Shown here: in pieces, positions 50,705 through 61,066 of the stretch
Position numbering within the stretch: the first letter of the stretch is position 1
Layout: every line of letters starts with the position of its first letter
Assembly (NCBI RefSeq): GCF_011059145.1
Contig: NZ_JAALLT010000001.1
Location: 355,250-419,249, forward strand
From: Halalkalibaculum roseum
Lineage (GTDB): Bacteria > Bacteroidota > Rhodothermia > Balneolales > Balneolaceae
Reading direction: 5' to 3'
DNA length: 64,000 nt
Program-made: the position numbers and the translations under genes
The notes under the pieces: model-generated
What the model saw: only the letters and a program-made list of their open reading frames with translations
The model's database searches: none
Told to the model about the DNA's origin: nothing

Positions 50705-52006
50705 TCATCCCGGGTACCGTTCCAAAATGATGGCGTGTCCCTGTCCACCGGCCGCACAGGCAGCTACCAGAGCAAGGTTACCGTCTTCTTGTATCAGACG
50801 GTTGGCAGCGGTCGTAACAATGCGTGTTCCTGTGGCTCCGAAGGGATGGCCCAGGGAAAGCGAGCCGCCCCATAAGTTAAATTTGTCCATAGGTATTTCT
50901 CCTACTTTCCCATCCCGGTCAAGATTTTCACGTGCAAACTTATCAGAGTTCAATGCTTTCAGTACCGTTAAAATCTGACCGGCAAATGCTTCATGAAATT
51001 CAAATACATCTATATCTGAAAGCTTCATGTTCATGGAGTCGAGCACCGTGGGTGTGGCGTAAGCCGGACCGAGCAGCAGTTCATCCTCAGGATCCTGAGC
51101 CACATAGGTATAATTTCTAAGGTATGCCTTTGGCTTAAGACCAAGATCCAATGCAGTCTGCTCGTTCATGATCAGTGAGGCAGAGGCACCGTCGGTGAAG
51201 GAAGAGGAATTACCGGCAGTAATCGTGCCATGCGGTTTGATAAATGCAGGGCGTAACTTCTCCAGTTTTTCCATTGATGTATCCTCCCGGAAGGTATTGT
51301 CATGCGTCACCGGATCAAACTTGGGAGGTACCGGTGCGGGCAGCAGTTCACCATCCAGCAGGCCTTCTTTAGTTGCTTTAGCTGCCAGTTGGTGCGAGCG
51401 CAACGCATATTCATCCTGTGCTTCGCGACTGATGCCGAAACGTGCCGCCATCCTGTCGCAGCTTTCGCCCATGGTTTCACCGGTAGAAAACTCCGATATC
51501 GATGGTATTTCTGGCAGGAAGTCGGAAAAGCTGAGTCCCTTGAAAAACTTTAACCAATCGCCCGGTGATTTGTACTTACGGGCTTCCAATAGTTTTTGCC
51601 TCATATTTTTACGGAGGCGAATGGGAATATCCGACATGGTTTCGGTTCCCCCGGCCAGTACGATTTCAGCCTGACCCGACCTGATCAATTCCATAGCACT
51701 GGTGATAGCCTGGTTGGAGGAGATGCAGGCTTGCGTTACGGTATGAGCGGGTACGGAATTGGGAACGCCGGCGCCAAGTGCTGACTCCCGGGCCACATTG
51801 CTGGTATTCACATCCTGAATCACCGTTCCCATTATGACACGATCAAGCTGTGAACCGTTGATGCCGGATCGTGCCAGCAGCCCTTCGATGGCAATTCGTC
51901 CAAGATCGTAGGCCATCATATCGTTATAGGCTGTGCCTGAGCGTTGAAAAGGAATGCGAGCGCCGTCTACGAGAACCGCATTCGGCAAGTTAATTTCATC
52001 GGCCAT
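50705..52006 (-). CDS. Acetyl-CoA C-acyltransferase (FadI/FadA-type thiolase)
   Basis: This 433-residue thiolase catalyses the last step of fatty-acid beta-oxidation, releasing acetyl-CoA. The nucleophile is C94 (HTVTQACISSN), the acid-base residues are H387 (GHPFGATGTR) and C417 (CAAGGQGHA). The length and three-part layout are normal. It is encoded upstream of the FadJ-type gene, so the two form a beta-oxidation unit. No acyl-CoA dehydrogenase gene is nearby. Confidence 0.94.
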   Translation of the reverse strand: MADEINLPNAVLVDGARIPFQRSGTAYNDMMAYDLGRIAIEGLLARSGINGSQLDRVIMGTVIQDVNTSNVARESALGAGVPNSVPAHTVTQACISSNQAITSAMELIRSGQAEIVLAGGTETMSDIPIRLRKNMRQKLLEARKYKSPGDWLKFFKGLSFSDFLPEIPSISEFSTGETMGESCDRMAARFGISREAQDEYALRSHQLAAKATKEGLLDGELLPAPVPPKFDPVTHDNTFREDTSMEKLEKLRPAFIKPHGTITAGNSSSFTDGASASLIMNEQTALDLGLKPKAYLRNYTYVAQDPEDELLLGPAYATPTVLDSMNMKLSDIDVFEFHEAFAGQILTVLKALNSDKFARENLDRDGKVGEIPMDKFNLWGGSLSLGHPFGATGTRIVTTAANRLIQEDGNLALVAACAAGGQGHAIILERYPG

Positions 52007-52146
52007 AATAGTCTCTTTTATTGGTAACCACTGCTGTTGTCAGGACTAAGATGAGTGTTTATCCCTCATTAGTCAAGATAAACTTAACACTGTTAACCTT
52101 GCCGTGATTCATTCAGGAAATTGCCAAAAAGAAGTGGGAAAATGTT

Positions 52147-52176
52147 TTGCTGGCATTACAAATGTTCTTATATTTG
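52147..52176 (+). promoter_or_regulatory. Bacteroidota-type promoter of tRNA-Val
   Basis: TTG (52147-52149, in TTTTG) and TATATTTG (52169-52176) are 19 bases apart, the best match in the window to the TTTG / TANNTTTG consensus. The tRNA starts 16 bases later. Confidence 0.75.
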
Positions 52177-52191
52177 TGTTCTCGAAAAATC

Positions 52192-52265
52192 GGGCGATTA
52201 ACTCAGCGGTTTAGAGTGCTTCCCTTACAAGGAAGAAGTCGTAGGTTCGAATCCTTCATCGCCCA
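52192..52265 (+). tRNA. tRNA-Val (anticodon TAC)
   Basis: This is a 74-base cloverleaf. The acceptor GGGCGAT pairs with ATCGCCC, the anticodon stem CTTCC/GGAAG holds loop CTTACAA with TAC, and the T-arm carries TTCGAAT. The discriminator is A and no CCA is encoded. Confidence 0.97.
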
Positions 52266-52266
52266 C

Positions 52267-52311
52267 AAAAAAGCCCTGCAGGAATTCATGTTCCTGCAGG
52301 GCTTTTAATTT
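52267..52311. terminator. Bidirectional Rho-independent terminator
   Basis: AAAAAGCCCTGCAGGAA and TTCCTGCAGGGCTTTT form near-perfect arms with A-runs before and T-runs after, so it can end transcripts from both sides (tRNA-Val and the GH16 gene). Confidence 0.93.
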
Positions 52312-52364
52312 TGTAGCAGTAGGAATATTGAAAATCTTCTCTCGGTGACTGCTATCTTAGTTAA

Positions 52365-53213
52365 TTAGCTTTTGTAGACTCTTATATAGTCGATTTCCAT
52401 TCGAGCTTGGTTAAGGTTGGGATCAATTCCATTCTTCATTCCTCCCGATTCATATTGGGCATCACTGCCCCAATTTCCGCCCATGGCGATATTCATGATG
52501 ATGAAAAAGTCGTCATTATAAGGCCAGGTCTGATCATTCTTGACAGATGGCTCATAACTGTAAAAAGCGGTACCGTCAATCTTAAAGGTGATGCGATTTG
52601 TCGTCCATTCAACTTCATATACGTGGAAGGCCTCACTGAAATCTGTTACTTCGGTAGAGCCGGAATTTTGGGTGTTACCATAACTGGATGGACTGTGAAG
52701 AGAGCCGTGGACCATTCCCGGATCTTTTCCGACATGCTCCATGATATCAACTTCACCGCAGGCAGGCCAGCCGGCATCCGTGATATCGGAACCGAGCATC
52801 CAAATAGCAGGCCAGGTTCCGGATCCTTGTGGAAGCTTGGCTCTTACTTTTACCGTAACATACCTGAAGTTTTGCTTTCCTTGCGTTTTGATGCGGGCCG
52901 AGGTCCATTCACCATTTTCCTTGAGGGCATCGATGATTAGGTTACCGTTCTCCACACGAACATTCTTTGACTCGTCGGTGTAATATTGTACTTCGTTATT
53001 GCCCCAGCCTCCTTCTCCATGACCAATGTCGTACGTCCAGTTTGAGCTGCTCGGTTGCCCATCGGTATTGAATTCATCTGACCAGATCAGATCGCCTGAT
53101 TGTACGGTATCATCGACCGGTGGATTTTCGTCATAATCAAAACCGTTTCCGGGATTATCCGATCCGCAGGAAGCGAATACGGCTATTAACAGCGTGTAGA
53201 GAAAGTACTTCAT
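52365..53213 (-). CDS. Glycoside hydrolase family 16 lipoprotein (laminarinase type)
   Basis: This 282-residue lipoprotein (lipobox FASCGSD, Cys16) has the GH16 signature GEVDIMEHVG: nucleophile E154, D156 and acid/base E159. Family landmarks GSGTWPAIWMLGSD and WPACGE precede it, and MNIAMGGNWG follows. The site form EVDIMEH points to beta-1,3-glucanase (laminarinase) activity at the cell surface or periplasm. It is the last gene of the SusC/SusD locus and gives the best guide to its substrate. Confidence 0.94.
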   Translation of the reverse strand: MKYFLYTLLIAVFASCGSDNPGNGFDYDENPPVDDTVQSGDLIWSDEFNTDGQPSSSNWTYDIGHGEGGWGNNEVQYYTDESKNVRVENGNLIIDALKENGEWTSARIKTQGKQNFRYVTVKVRAKLPQGSGTWPAIWMLGSDITDAGWPACGEVDIMEHVGKDPGMVHGSLHSPSSYGNTQNSGSTEVTDFSEAFHVYEVEWTTNRITFKIDGTAFYSYEPSVKNDQTWPYNDDFFIIMNIAMGGNWGSDAQYESGGMKNGIDPNLNQARMEIDYIRVYKS

Positions 53214-53310
53214 TGAGGGATGGATATATGATTCTAAGTGATGTACTGCTGAACAACAAGCATGTTGGGGTCAGGGAAATACCGCTTCCCGACCCCATTA
53301 TGCCATTTTT

Positions 53311-54750
53311 TTATTCAATCAGCTGGAAGTCGTCAAAAAAGAACGTTCCGGAATTGTAGTGAGCTTCACCGCCAATCTGAACAACAATTTTGCTGAAGTC
53401 CTGACGATCGGTGACATCACTGAAATCGAAGGTCAGTTCTACCCACTCGTCCATAGTGCTTACCGGTTGTATGCGTTCTTGTTGCGTAGTCCAGGCGTCA
53501 CCACCGAGTGAAGCATCCTGCAGCTTAACCGAAACCTGTTTCAATAGTACCGGATTCGGATTCCATGACTCGCCTCCCGAAGTAGTGTAGTCATTGTAGC
53601 TTGGCATAAACACTTTCAGGGTGATGGTGCTGCGCTGCGTCAGGTCTAGCCTGTAACCAAGGTCGATATAGAGATTGTCAAAGCTATGAGCCGGCCCTTC
53701 GCCTTTTACGTATTTGGCTACTTTTGCTGAAGTATTTGCGCCGAAAGTAGCAGGATTATCGTAGCTCTCATTGAATTCTAAAATCTGGTCGGTTGCCCAT
53801 AAAATGTTACCGTCCGTATCAAAATCATCAGCCAGTGCTTCAGATTTTAGTGGGGGTACAACTACAGGGTGCTGATATCCCTTAGGAATCAGACGCTGAT
53901 ACCAGGCTAGTCCGCCATCATTACCGTCAATATTGCGAATATAGAGTTCATTCTCGCTCAGGGACAACACTTCATAAGTGCTGGCGCCGGTATAATAACC
54001 GATAAACCCGCCATCGCTGATTGTCAGCGTCATGGAGCCGTCATCGGCCTTATTTAAGTTGAAGTTGTGATTCGCTCCGCCACCGTAAGGGGCAATATAA
54101 TCACCTCCACCGTCTTCCTGAACTGCTCCGGGAAAGTCACCGGCATGACCTCCGTTAACATATATATCTCCTTCGGTCACATGTTCAAAAGTTAGCCCGT
54201 CGAGGTTAAAGGTAACTTCATCATTATAGAGGCCCTTGCCTGATTTATCCAGTGCAGGAGCTGCCCACCATTCCGGGGTTGTACCACCTGCCGGTCCTAC
54301 GCCCATGTGGCCCTGTTGGGTGCTGTCTACGACCCAGGTCTTGCCGCCTATCTGATCGGCTCCGCCTGTGAGAAGGTTTAGATCAGGATCATCCAGCATA
54401 AGTGCGTTAGTAGCCTCAATGATGACGTTTTTCGTATTCATAGCCTGCCCTGCCTTCGTGAATACGGTCAACTGAACCGTATATTCACCCTGCAGTGGGT
54501 ACTCGCCGTTAACAGTTTTCCCTTCCTTTGACTGTCCGTTACCCAAATCCCAGAGAAACTTGAATCCCTCCGTGGTGCTGGTGAACTGCACAATATTGGG
54601 ATTGTCGACATTGTACTCGTAATCAAAGGTCACGTTCTCTGAAACAGGAGGGACCCCGGTATCCGGTGCGGATGTGACCTGCGGTTCGCAAGCCATTACC
54701 ATCAGCAGCAGAGCCGGTACCATCCAGTAAATTGATTTTAGGTTATTCAT
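53311..54750 (-). CDS. PKD domain-containing surface lipoprotein of the glucan locus
   Basis: This 479-residue lipoprotein (lipobox LMVMACEPQ) has a PKD-type beta-sandwich at residues 35-110 (FLWDLGNGQSKEGKTVNGEY). A middle part without a known family is followed by a beta-sandwich resembling a carbohydrate-binding module in the last 170 residues (YIDLGYRLDLTQRSTITLKVFM). It sits between SusD and GH16, the position of surface glycan-binding proteins in such loci. Binding of laminarin is a likely role and is inference. Confidence 0.85.
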   Translation of the reverse strand: MNNLKSIYWMVPALLLMVMACEPQVTSAPDTGVPPVSENVTFDYEYNVDNPNIVQFTSTTEGFKFLWDLGNGQSKEGKTVNGEYPLQGEYTVQLTVFTKAGQAMNTKNVIIEATNALMLDDPDLNLLTGGADQIGGKTWVVDSTQQGHMGVGPAGGTTPEWWAAPALDKSGKGLYNDEVTFNLDGLTFEHVTEGDIYVNGGHAGDFPGAVQEDGGGDYIAPYGGGANHNFNLNKADDGSMTLTISDGGFIGYYTGASTYEVLSLSENELYIRNIDGNDGGLAWYQRLIPKGYQHPVVVPPLKSEALADDFDTDGNILWATDQILEFNESYDNPATFGANTSAKVAKYVKGEGPAHSFDNLYIDLGYRLDLTQRSTITLKVFMPSYNDYTTSGGESWNPNPVLLKQVSVKLQDASLGGDAWTTQQERIQPVSTMDEWVELTFDFSDVTDRQDFSKIVVQIGGEAHYNSGTFFFDDFQLIE

Positions 54751-54797
54751 AATTTTCCTCTGTCGTTATTAAAATTGTCTTTTTGATGCTCTAGCTT

Positions 54798-56372
54798 CTA
54801 GTAGCCATCGTTTTGAATGAGATTTCCATTGGATATATCAATTTCACTCTGTGGAATCGGCAGGAAGCCTTTGGTAGATGCATCGTACTGAACTTTGAAG
54901 TCCAGGTCGTCACCTACATAGTTAGCTTTCGTTCCTGCAGGTACATTGATGTACGATTCTGCCACATCCTGACCTCTTCTCAGCAGATCCCAGTAACGCT
55001 GACCTTCAAGAGCAAGCTCAAGGCGACGCTCCTGGTATATATTGTCAAGTGTTGGCTCTACTGTTGGCATCTCTACCCGGTTGCGTACAGCATCAAGGTA
55101 GGGGCGGGCGGATTCTGGATTTCCATCCTTGACGTGAAGCTCGGCCGCCATCAACAGTACGTCGGCGTAACGGATCGCTCGATAGTTGTTGCCCCAGTTC
55201 AGTTCCAGCTGTCCTTCAGAAGGAGTATAGGCTTTATGCGTGGTATACTTCTGTGTGAAGTTACCGGTATGCTGGTATCCAATGGTCAGACCGCCATTCA
55301 GCTCGTCTTCAAAAAGAACGGTAGCTTCCAAACGAGGATCGGCCGGATCAAAAGCGTTGATTAGCTCCTGGGTTACCGTTGAGAAACTCCAGCCCCGTTG
55401 ATAATTTTCTTCGGTAGGCTGAGTAACTCTTGGACCCTGCATCTGAGCAGCAATGTATCCTTCACCGCCCTGAATATATCCCCAGTCCCACCAGGGACGT
55501 GAATCGGAATAGGTGATTTCAAATACTGACTCTACGCTAAATTCGCTCTCGGGTGTGAACAAGTTGCTATAGTCCGTCATCAGGCCATGACCACTGTTAT
55601 TAATCACGTCTTCGAGCATCTGAAGCGCAACTGTACGATCCACTGTCTGGTCACCGGCAGGTAGATCCTGACCGTATACACCATTGTAAAACAGGTAGAC
55701 ACGTCCAAGAAGAGCTTCTCCGGCCCATTTGGTGATACGCCCCTGTTGATTCGTTGCTACGGATTCCGGCAGATCCGGAATAGCTTCCATGAGGTCTTTG
55801 CCTATCTGGTTATACACTGCCACCGGCTCAGCTTGTGGCTGACTGTATTCGTCCGGATTATCCAGCGGCGTGGTGATCAAAGGAACGTTTTCGAAAAAGC
55901 GAACCAGGTCGAAGTAGAAGTAGGCACGCAGGAACTTGGCCTCTGCAATGGTCCGGCTTTTGAATGCATCACCGGCTTCGATGTTTTCGATTTGCTGCAG
56001 GTACTTGTTGGCCCGATAAATACCGGTATAGTATTTTTTCCACAAGCCGTGTACCTCGCCGTTGGTGGTTCGGATGTTATGCTGATCCACCTCGATGATA
56101 TTGGGTGCATCATTGCGGCTGGCTCCGCCGGCATAGGCGTCATCAGAAGCAATATCCGAGAGCATTTCGGGCACGTGATACCCGATAACCGTGTTCCACT
56201 GAAGTACATCGTAAATTGCTACGAGTGCTTCCTGGGCATCCTGTTCGGTCTTATAGAAGTTTTCTTCCACGCGTTGGTCCAGTGGCTCTTCTGCCAGGAA
56301 ATTTTCACATCCTGCCATTATCAGCAGAGCAGTGACAACCAACACCGATTGAATTATTTTAAGAGAATTCAT
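54798..56372 (-). CDS. SusD/RagB-family nutrient-binding lipoprotein
   Basis: This 524-residue surface lipoprotein (lipobox LIMAGCENF) has SusD family motifs: EFLAEEPLD-type start, AEAKFLRAYFYFDLVRFFENVPLIT, RYADVLLMAAELHV, and near the end EGQRYWDLLRRG. It captures oligosaccharides and passes them to the SusC channel. It starts 33 bases after the SusC stop and is 47 bases upstream of the PKD protein on the same strand. Confidence 0.95.
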   Translation of the reverse strand: MNSLKIIQSVLVVTALLIMAGCENFLAEEPLDQRVEENFYKTEQDAQEALVAIYDVLQWNTVIGYHVPEMLSDIASDDAYAGGASRNDAPNIIEVDQHNIRTTNGEVHGLWKKYYTGIYRANKYLQQIENIEAGDAFKSRTIAEAKFLRAYFYFDLVRFFENVPLITTPLDNPDEYSQPQAEPVAVYNQIGKDLMEAIPDLPESVATNQQGRITKWAGEALLGRVYLFYNGVYGQDLPAGDQTVDRTVALQMLEDVINNSGHGLMTDYSNLFTPESEFSVESVFEITYSDSRPWWDWGYIQGGEGYIAAQMQGPRVTQPTEENYQRGWSFSTVTQELINAFDPADPRLEATVLFEDELNGGLTIGYQHTGNFTQKYTTHKAYTPSEGQLELNWGNNYRAIRYADVLLMAAELHVKDGNPESARPYLDAVRNRVEMPTVEPTLDNIYQERRLELALEGQRYWDLLRRGQDVAESYINVPAGTKANYVGDDLDFKVQYDASTKGFLPIPQSEIDISNGNLIQNDGY

Positions 56373-56405
56373 AATAGTTGTTGTTTAAATGGGTGAATGT
56401 TGCCG

Positions 56406-59400
56406 TTAGAAATTGATGTTGAGTCCGACACGATAACTGCGAGCCTGTGGATAAATACCGCGGTCGATTCCGATATTGAGCGGTGATGCTGCTCCTATTT
56501 CAGGATCAAAACCGCTGTATCCTGTCAGTGTGTACAGGTTGTCTGCGGCTACATAAATTCTTACCGTTTCCAGTTTCAGCGTCTCTAAGAGTCGGGGAGA
56601 GAAGTTATATCCAACCTGAATGTTCTTGATTCTCAGGTAGGAACCGTCTTCCACATACAGATCTGAAATCTTGGTCCAGTTACCGTTGGAGTCATTCCAG
56701 GTAAAGCGAGGCAACTCATTAGAGGTACCTTCCCCGGTCCAGCGATTCAGATATCTTACCGGCATGTTGCTCGTGGTGAGATCATGACGGCGGGTGGCAT
56801 TGAAGATGTCATTGCCGAAGGTACCCTGCATGAATACCGAAAGATCAAACTGCTTATAGTTTGCTCCCATATTGATTCCGAAGGTCATATCCGGTGTGGG
56901 GTTACCGATCATGGTGCGGTCACCGTCATCAATCTGACCGTCTCCATCCAGGTCACGGAATCGTACGTCACCCGGCTGTGCCAGGGGCTGTATCAGATTG
57001 CCGCTTTCATTGACGTAGTTGTCAATCTCCTGCTGATTCTGGAAGATGCCATCTGTTTCATATCCCCAGAAATATCCGATCGGATTACCGACATCAGCTC
57101 TGGTTACAATACCGTAGGTAGCAAATCCTGCTCCGGTGATGATTCCTTCTGCATTTCCGATATGGGTAACTTCGTTGCGGTTGAAAGCAACATTGGCGCC
57201 CACATTGTAGCCGAATTCATTTCGGTAATTGCGATAGTCAACGCTGAGCTCAATTCCTTCATTTTGTACACTACCTCCGTTTACGACCGGTGCGTTGTTA
57301 CCAACATGTCCCGGAATAGGAGCCTGTACGAGCAGTCCTTTCGTTTTCTTGATATAGTAATCAGATTTGATCATCAGCTGGTCATTCCATAAACCGAGGT
57401 CGACTCCGATATCCAACTGCTCGGAGGTTTCCCACTTAAGATTGGGGTTTGATACGCTGGAAGGAATGGAACCGGTTGTGAACTGCTCATCCGGACCGAA
57501 GCTGTAGCCGTTGCCGGTAGCAATGGTTGAGGTATAGGCAAAGTTACCGATGTTCTGGTTGCCGTTTTGTCCCCAGGATGCTCTGAGCTTGAGCAGGTTG
57601 ATAACTTCAAAATCGTCCATGAAGCTTTCGTTACTCATCACCCATCCCGCTGATACCGATGGAAATACGGCGTAGCGATTATTCGAACCGAATTTGGATG
57701 ATCCGTCTACCCGAAGAATACCGGTCAACAAGTACTTGTCATTGAAGTTGTAGGATGCCCGTCCGAAGTAGGAGAGTAGTTTTTCATCATAGGCGCCTCC
57801 TGCGGCAGTCATTGATTCTTCATCAGATCCGACATTAATCCATGCATTCTGAGGATCGGTCATCAACAGGTTAGCCTTGGATCCGAAGAGATCCTCGAAA
57901 TGAACCTGCTGGGCAGAAATACCGCCGAGTAAGTTGATATTGTGCTTGTTGAAGTCCTGCTCGTAAGAAATGGTGTTTTCAAAGTTCCAGGTGAACCAGC
58001 GGTTTTCGGTTTTGCTCACCAGGGAATTGTCATTACTCTGTGCCGAGTTAAGGTAGTATACCGGAACGTAGTTGTCGTTCTGAACAAACGCGGCATCGAT
58101 TCCAAGGTTACTTCTAACCACCATATTGGGAAGTACTTCGTATTCGGCATACAGGTTATTTACCAGTTTGTCGACCTGGGTGTTGCCGTTTGTGACCTGG
58201 AGTCTGGCCAGCGGATTAACGATCTCCTGGGCTACATAATTGGAGATTCCATAATAGAGCCCGTCATTTTGGACAGAGTGGCTGGGATAACCTTGAAGGT
58301 CATCTTCATCCAGTTCATAAATTGGTGTCAGCGGATCCATGTTGAGTGCGTTGCTCAACGGTGAGCCCCATTCGCTATTACTCAGTACGGCGTTACGGTC
58401 GATACGGCTGTAGTTAAAGCTGTTGCCGAAGCGGAATACATCACTGACGTCGTTGTCCAGTTTAAGGTTAAAGGTGTAGCGGTCGAATTGGGATTTATCT
58501 CCGCCTACAATACCCTCCTGTGAGAACAATGAGAGACCGGAAGAGTAGGTGGTTCTGTCATTGCCGCCGGAAATGGTAATCTGATGATTCATCATCGGGG
58601 CATTTTCATTGAATATGGCTGATTGCCAGTCGGTGCCGCCGGAGACATTTTGTCCGACAGGGAAAGGCAGGCTCAACCCTGCATTTGCTGCGCCTTCATT
58701 CATCATCATCATATATTGGCTGGCATTTAATACGTTCATCTCTTTCCAACCGTTTTGGATACCGGCATATCCTTCGTATCTGACTTTTGTTTCACCGGGC
58801 TGTCCCGACTTGGTGGTGATAAGAACCACACCGTTTGCGGCGCGTGCACCATAAATAGCTGCAGAGGCAGCGTCTTTCAAGACCTCCATGGAGGCGATAT
58901 TTCCGGGATTCAAGTAGTCGATGCCACCGACCGGCATGCCGTCTACCACATAAAGAGGATCTGCATTACCTGTAGTACCTGCACCCCGTATACGTACGGT
59001 TGGCATTTCACCGGGCTGTCCTGATTGGTTGGCTACGTAAACACCTGCGGTACGTCCCTGAAGCGCTTGTTCTACACGAAGTACCGGAACCTTTTCAATA
59101 TCTTCAGCACTTACAGAGGCTACCGAACCGGTAATCTCGCTTCTTTTTTGTGTTCCATATCCTACAACTACCAGTTCATCACTCAGCATTAGAATCGATT
59201 CCATGAGTTGCACATCAATTCTGTTGCGTCCATCTACAGCAATTTCCTTGGTCTGAAAACCCAGAAAAGAGAATACCAGCGTGTCCTGATCTCCAACGTT
59301 AGTAAGGCGATACGAGCCGTTAATATCTGTAGCTGTACCTTTGGTTGTTCCTTTGACGAGAATGTTAACCCCGGGAAGGGTCTCACCGGTGCTACCGTCC

Positions 59401-59789
59401 ATTACTATACCACTGACAGTATCAGCTATTAAGACCTCTAATTCTCTTATAGGGGAAAGAGAAATAACAAACGTGCGCTTATCAAGATATGATGAAACCA
59501 ATCCGTGTGGCTCAAGCAGCATCTTAATTTTTTCTTGCAGGGTTTCTTTGCCAGTGACTTTTACCGGGCTGCGTTTCCCTTGAACGAGGCTGGAGCGGTA
59601 TAGGAAAGAGATATTATACTCTTCTTCCAGCTGATTTAGTTTCTTTTCTAAATCCACGGTTTGTTCAATGGACTGGCCGGACAGAATATCTTCCGAAGAA
59701 GCATACTGTGTGCCCTGTTTTGCTGATATTGAACCAATACCACAAAACAAAAAGAACAAAACGGGTAAGATATATCTATGTGCTTTCAT
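56406..59789 (-). CDS. SusC/RagA TonB-dependent transporter with N-terminal STN signalling domain
   Basis: This 1127-residue outer-membrane transporter has, in order: a signal peptide (FFLFCGIGSISAK), an STN domain at about 45-110 (QTVDLEKKLNQLEEEYNISF), a carboxypeptidase-regulatory-like sandwich at about 125-200 (SGIVMDGSTGETLPGVNILV), the TonB plug with TonB-dependent SusC motif (ELVVVGYGTQKRSEITGSVA) and a long beta-barrel ending in the terminal VGLNINF. The STN domain is used to signal to FecR when substrate is transported; a FecR gene lies 39 bases upstream. It belongs to a laminarin-type utilisation locus. Confidence 0.96.
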   Translation of the reverse strand: MKAHRYILPVLFFLFCGIGSISAKQGTQYASSEDILSGQSIEQTVDLEKKLNQLEEEYNISFLYRSSLVQGKRSPVKVTGKETLQEKIKMLLEPHGLVSSYLDKRTFVISLSPIRELEVLIADTVSGIVMDGSTGETLPGVNILVKGTTKGTATDINGSYRLTNVGDQDTLVFSFLGFQTKEIAVDGRNRIDVQLMESILMLSDELVVVGYGTQKRSEITGSVASVSAEDIEKVPVLRVEQALQGRTAGVYVANQSGQPGEMPTVRIRGAGTTGNADPLYVVDGMPVGGIDYLNPGNIASMEVLKDAASAAIYGARAANGVVLITTKSGQPGETKVRYEGYAGIQNGWKEMNVLNASQYMMMMNEGAANAGLSLPFPVGQNVSGGTDWQSAIFNENAPMMNHQITISGGNDRTTYSSGLSLFSQEGIVGGDKSQFDRYTFNLKLDNDVSDVFRFGNSFNYSRIDRNAVLSNSEWGSPLSNALNMDPLTPIYELDEDDLQGYPSHSVQNDGLYYGISNYVAQEIVNPLARLQVTNGNTQVDKLVNNLYAEYEVLPNMVVRSNLGIDAAFVQNDNYVPVYYLNSAQSNDNSLVSKTENRWFTWNFENTISYEQDFNKHNINLLGGISAQQVHFEDLFGSKANLLMTDPQNAWINVGSDEESMTAAGGAYDEKLLSYFGRASYNFNDKYLLTGILRVDGSSKFGSNNRYAVFPSVSAGWVMSNESFMDDFEVINLLKLRASWGQNGNQNIGNFAYTSTIATGNGYSFGPDEQFTTGSIPSSVSNPNLKWETSEQLDIGVDLGLWNDQLMIKSDYYIKKTKGLLVQAPIPGHVGNNAPVVNGGSVQNEGIELSVDYRNYRNEFGYNVGANVAFNRNEVTHIGNAEGIITGAGFATYGIVTRADVGNPIGYFWGYETDGIFQNQQEIDNYVNESGNLIQPLAQPGDVRFRDLDGDGQIDDGDRTMIGNPTPDMTFGINMGANYKQFDLSVFMQGTFGNDIFNATRRHDLTTSNMPVRYLNRWTGEGTSNELPRFTWNDSNGNWTKISDLYVEDGSYLRIKNIQVGYNFSPRLLETLKLETVRIYVAADNLYTLTGYSGFDPEIGAASPLNIGIDRGIYPQARSYRVGLNINF

Positions 59790-59828
59790 ATCGATTCCAT
59801 TTATGTGTTTTTATTTTTGATGATGTAT

Positions 59829-60905
59829 TTAGTTGTGAACCGTTGGTTCGTTACTTTTTATGTAAATGGTTGAGTCGGTTTTCTGGATGGAGACGTCCAG
59901 TGTTTTGGCCAATCCTTCCAACAGAAACTTCAATTCCAGATTGCCAAAACTGCCGGTAAGTTTTTCATTCAGCAGTGTTTTATCCTCGACCACCACTTTC
60001 AGGCCGTAGGTAAATTCAATTCGTTCTATTAAATCGGAAAATGGGGTTTGGTCCAAAATCAGGCTGTCACCGGCCCAGGACAGGTATACCTGAGGGTTGA
60101 CTTTTTTGACACGAATCTCGTGAAATTGATATGAAAACAGAGCCAGTTCTCCCGGCACCATTTCATAATTTAGATTCTTGTTATTGAGAGAGTCGCGCAC
60201 ATTGAAGGAGAGCCTGCCTGACTCAAGTACTACACGGGTCTGTCCATCATTCGTGTTTACTGCAAAAAGGGTGCCCAGAACCGAGATGTCACTGTCGGGG
60301 GTATGGACAATAAAGTTGCGTGTCTCGGGTGCTGACCTTCGATCTATATTGAATAGTGCCTCACCTTTTAGCCATACTTCAAAAGTATGATTTCCGGCAA
60401 CATTTTGAGGAAGACGCAGTTCTGAACCGGCATTTAAAATAATGTTCGATCCGTCAGAATAGCGAAAGGTTTTGCGCTCTCCGTATTCGGTGGTGATAGT
60501 ACGATAGGTAATCTGTTCGATGCTGCCTGTATTACTACTATCTTCCTGGTAAAAGTAATCCCATCCTAAGAATCCGACAACAAGCAGAATGCCTGCCGCT
60601 GCAGCAAGGGTAGCCCAAATGATATTGTTGCGTCTTTTTCTGACGGGAGATAGTGATTTCGGTTTTAGCTGTTGAACCGATTCAATGCGGCCCATCAGCC
60701 GCTGCATCTCTTTCTTCTTATCGGGCCTGGGTAAGTTTTGAAAACCTTCCTCGATCAGCTTTCGCGCTTTTTTTGTGAAGTCAGCTTGCTTCCTATCCTC
60801 TTGCACCCAGGAGTTCCATCTGGCTGACTCATCTGGGGAGGCTTCTCCTTTTAGAAAGCGTATAAATGAATCGTCTAATAATAAATCGAAAAGCTTTTTC
60901 GACAT
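59829..60905 (-). CDS. FecR-family anti-sigma factor / signal transducer
   Basis: This 358-residue inner-membrane protein has a cytosolic anti-sigma part (RFLKGEASPDESARWNSWV), one membrane helix at about residues 92-113 (IWATLAAAAGILLVVGFLGW), a periplasmic FecR domain (YSDGSNIILNAGSELRLP) and a C-terminal DUF4974 domain (DQTPFSDLIERIEFTYGLKV). It should take the signal from the STN domain of the SusC protein and release or activate the ECF sigma factor. It lies 39 bases before SusC and 161 bases after the sigma gene. Confidence 0.94.
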   Translation of the reverse strand: MSKKLFDLLLDDSFIRFLKGEASPDESARWNSWVQEDRKQADFTKKARKLIEEGFQNLPRPDKKKEMQRLMGRIESVQQLKPKSLSPVRKRRNNIIWATLAAAAGILLVVGFLGWDYFYQEDSSNTGSIEQITYRTITTEYGERKTFRYSDGSNIILNAGSELRLPQNVAGNHTFEVWLKGEALFNIDRRSAPETRNFIVHTPDSDISVLGTLFAVNTNDGQTRVVLESGRLSFNVRDSLNNKNLNYEMVPGELALFSYQFHEIRVKKVNPQVYLSWAGDSLILDQTPFSDLIERIEFTYGLKVVVEDKTLLNEKLTGSFGNLELKFLLEGLAKTLDVSIQKTDSTIYIKSNEPTVHN

Positions 60906-61066
60906 GTTGCTTCCCTATATCAAGAGAGTTTCGGTTTGTTGCCCATATAGAGAAGAGTGGGAGGCAGGACTACTCATATTTTTTTAAAAAAAATGGAAAA
61001 AATTAGGCGAGAAAGTCTAAACTCTTGATAATACAGAAAGTGGGAAGAGAGGATTTGCCATTTTCC